A stretch of DNA of 7,595 nucleotides from an uncultured Prevotellaceae bacterium. Lineage in GTDB: Bacteria > Bacteroidota > Bacteroidia > Bacteroidales > Bacteroidaceae. The number at the start of each line of letters is the position of its first letter. Within the stretch, counting starts at the first letter, position 1. The stretch covers positions 1 through 7,595 of the forward strand of contig CAMZHP010000161.1 of assembly GCA_947306845.1 (NCBI GenBank), in the 5' to 3' direction. Below are positions 6,874 through 7,595 of this stretch, piece by piece. A model generated the notes under the pieces. The model was not told the DNA's origin and made no database searches. It saw only the letters and a program-made list of their open reading frames with translations. Position numbers and translations under genes: made by a program.

Positions 6874-7595
6874 ATGAAAAAAATGAAATCATTGATGGCA
6901 TGGATGCTTGTATTTACCTGTGTCGTACAAGTCAATGCCGCACCTGTGAGCAAGGCAGATGCTTTATCGCGCGCCAAGTCGTTCATGCTTAAAAAGGGTA
7001 TTGCGTTTGATGCCAATGCAAGAGTGACCGATGGCCCAAGGAAAGTCTCTGCCAACCAAGTGGAAAAACCGTATTTCTATGTCTTCAACAATGACAATGA
7101 TGAAGGGTTTGTCATTGTGTCGGGTGATGATAGAACCAACCCTATCATAGGTTATTCGGACAAAGGACATTTCGATTTGGACTTAATGAGTCAGAGCGAG
7201 GGTACGCTGTTCGACTCTTACAAAGAGGAAATAGACCTGCTCGACAAAATGGGTTCCGAACCAATGTACGCTAATTCTTCCAACACAAGCCAGACTCCAA
7301 CCACATATCCAGTCAGGCCTTTGCTGGAAACAGAGTGGGGGCAGGGAGAACCATACAATATTTATGCTCCCAAGAAGAACGGCGTGTCATGCTATCTGGG
7401 ATGCAACGCTGCGTGCTTGGCACAGCTGATTTATTATTACCGAAATAGAATGGAGTCAAAATTGCCCATGGCTATTCCTGGATATACATCGGGGGGAGTC
7501 ACTGCTCCTACTATTGCCAGTGGTACAGCACTGAATTGGAATAATATGGCCAAGACGTATGAAGGAAAATCCACCACCCAATTCAATAATACTTG
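6874..7595 (+). CDS. Secreted C10-family (streptopain-like) cysteine protease, 3'-truncated
   Basis: The first ~240 residues of a secreted papain-fold protease of the SpeB/interpain group; the frame is open to the window end. Residues 1-22 are a signal peptide (MKKMKS, core LMAWMLVFTCVV, cleavage after VNA). Residues ~23-145 match a Spi-type inhibitory propeptide: KPYFYVFN at 65-72, GFVIVSGDD at 78-86, then IIGYSDKG. The mature enzyme appears to start near VRPLLETEWGQGEPYN (from residue 147), a family hallmark. The catalytic Cys is Cys177 in GCNAACLAQL, where relatives have GCVATAMAQ; Cys173 and Cys181 flank it at four-residue spacing. ALNWNNMAKTY near the end matches the conserved (F)DWDNM segment. 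The catalytic His and any C-terminal secretion domain are beyond the window. ATG 6874 is preferred over 6850 for its lysine-rich signal start and A-rich leader. Likely substrates are host or dietary proteins (inference). Confidence 0.92.
   Translation, partial: MKKMKSLMAWMLVFTCVVQVNAAPVSKADALSRAKSFMLKKGIAFDANARVTDGPRKVSANQVEKPYFYVFNNDNDEGFVIVSGDDRTNPIIGYSDKGHFDLDLMSQSEGTLFDSYKEEIDLLDKMGSEPMYANSSNTSQTPTTYPVRPLLETEWGQGEPYNIYAPKKNGVSCYLGCNAACLAQLIYYYRNRMESKLPMAIPGYTSGGVTAPTIASGTALNWNNMAKTYEGKSTTQFNNT

Overview
The window looks like a piece of a Bacteroidota chromosome, most likely order Bacteroidales and Prevotella-like. The grounds are a Bacteroidota-type alpha-2-macroglobulin-family protein, a DUF1573 secreted protein, a MeaB whose N-terminus resembles Bacteroidales homologues, a C10 (streptopain/interpain-type) cysteine protease with a Spi-type propeptide, and A-rich translation leaders without Shine-Dalgarno sequences. 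Genus is inferred from resemblance, not from any search.

All five genes are on the + strand and almost no DNA is non-coding. In order: (1) bases 1-3767, the C-terminal ~1254 codons of an alpha-2-macroglobulin-family protein whose 5' end lies outside the window; (2) 3773-4849, a secreted protein with one clear DUF1573 domain and two further Ig-like repeats; (3) 4875-5981, the MeaB GTPase that serves methylmalonyl-CoA mutase; (4) 5978-6841, IspH, the last enzyme of the MEP isoprenoid pathway, overlapping meaB by 4 bases; (5) 6874 to the window end, the N-terminal part of a secreted C10 protease, cut by the 3' edge. Gaps are 5, 25, -4 and 32 bases (8 if the protease starts at 6850). No terminator-like hairpin is visible, so read-through transcription of all five is possible but not shown.

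Genes 1, 2 and 5 act outside the cytoplasm (macroglobulin scaffold, Ig-like secreted protein, protease). Genes 3 and 4 are cytoplasmic metabolism (B12-dependent propionate/succinate chemistry; isoprenoid precursors). No shared pathway joins the two groups. The main points worth a second look are that the macroglobulin lacks the Cys and Gln of the thioester motif but keeps a bait-like linker, that MeaB has a Val-to-Gly change in its normally VETVGVGQSE switch segment, and that the protease has an unusual active-site neighbourhood (GCNAACLAQ). I see no clear sign of an entirely new system, mobile element, CRISPR array or RNA gene.
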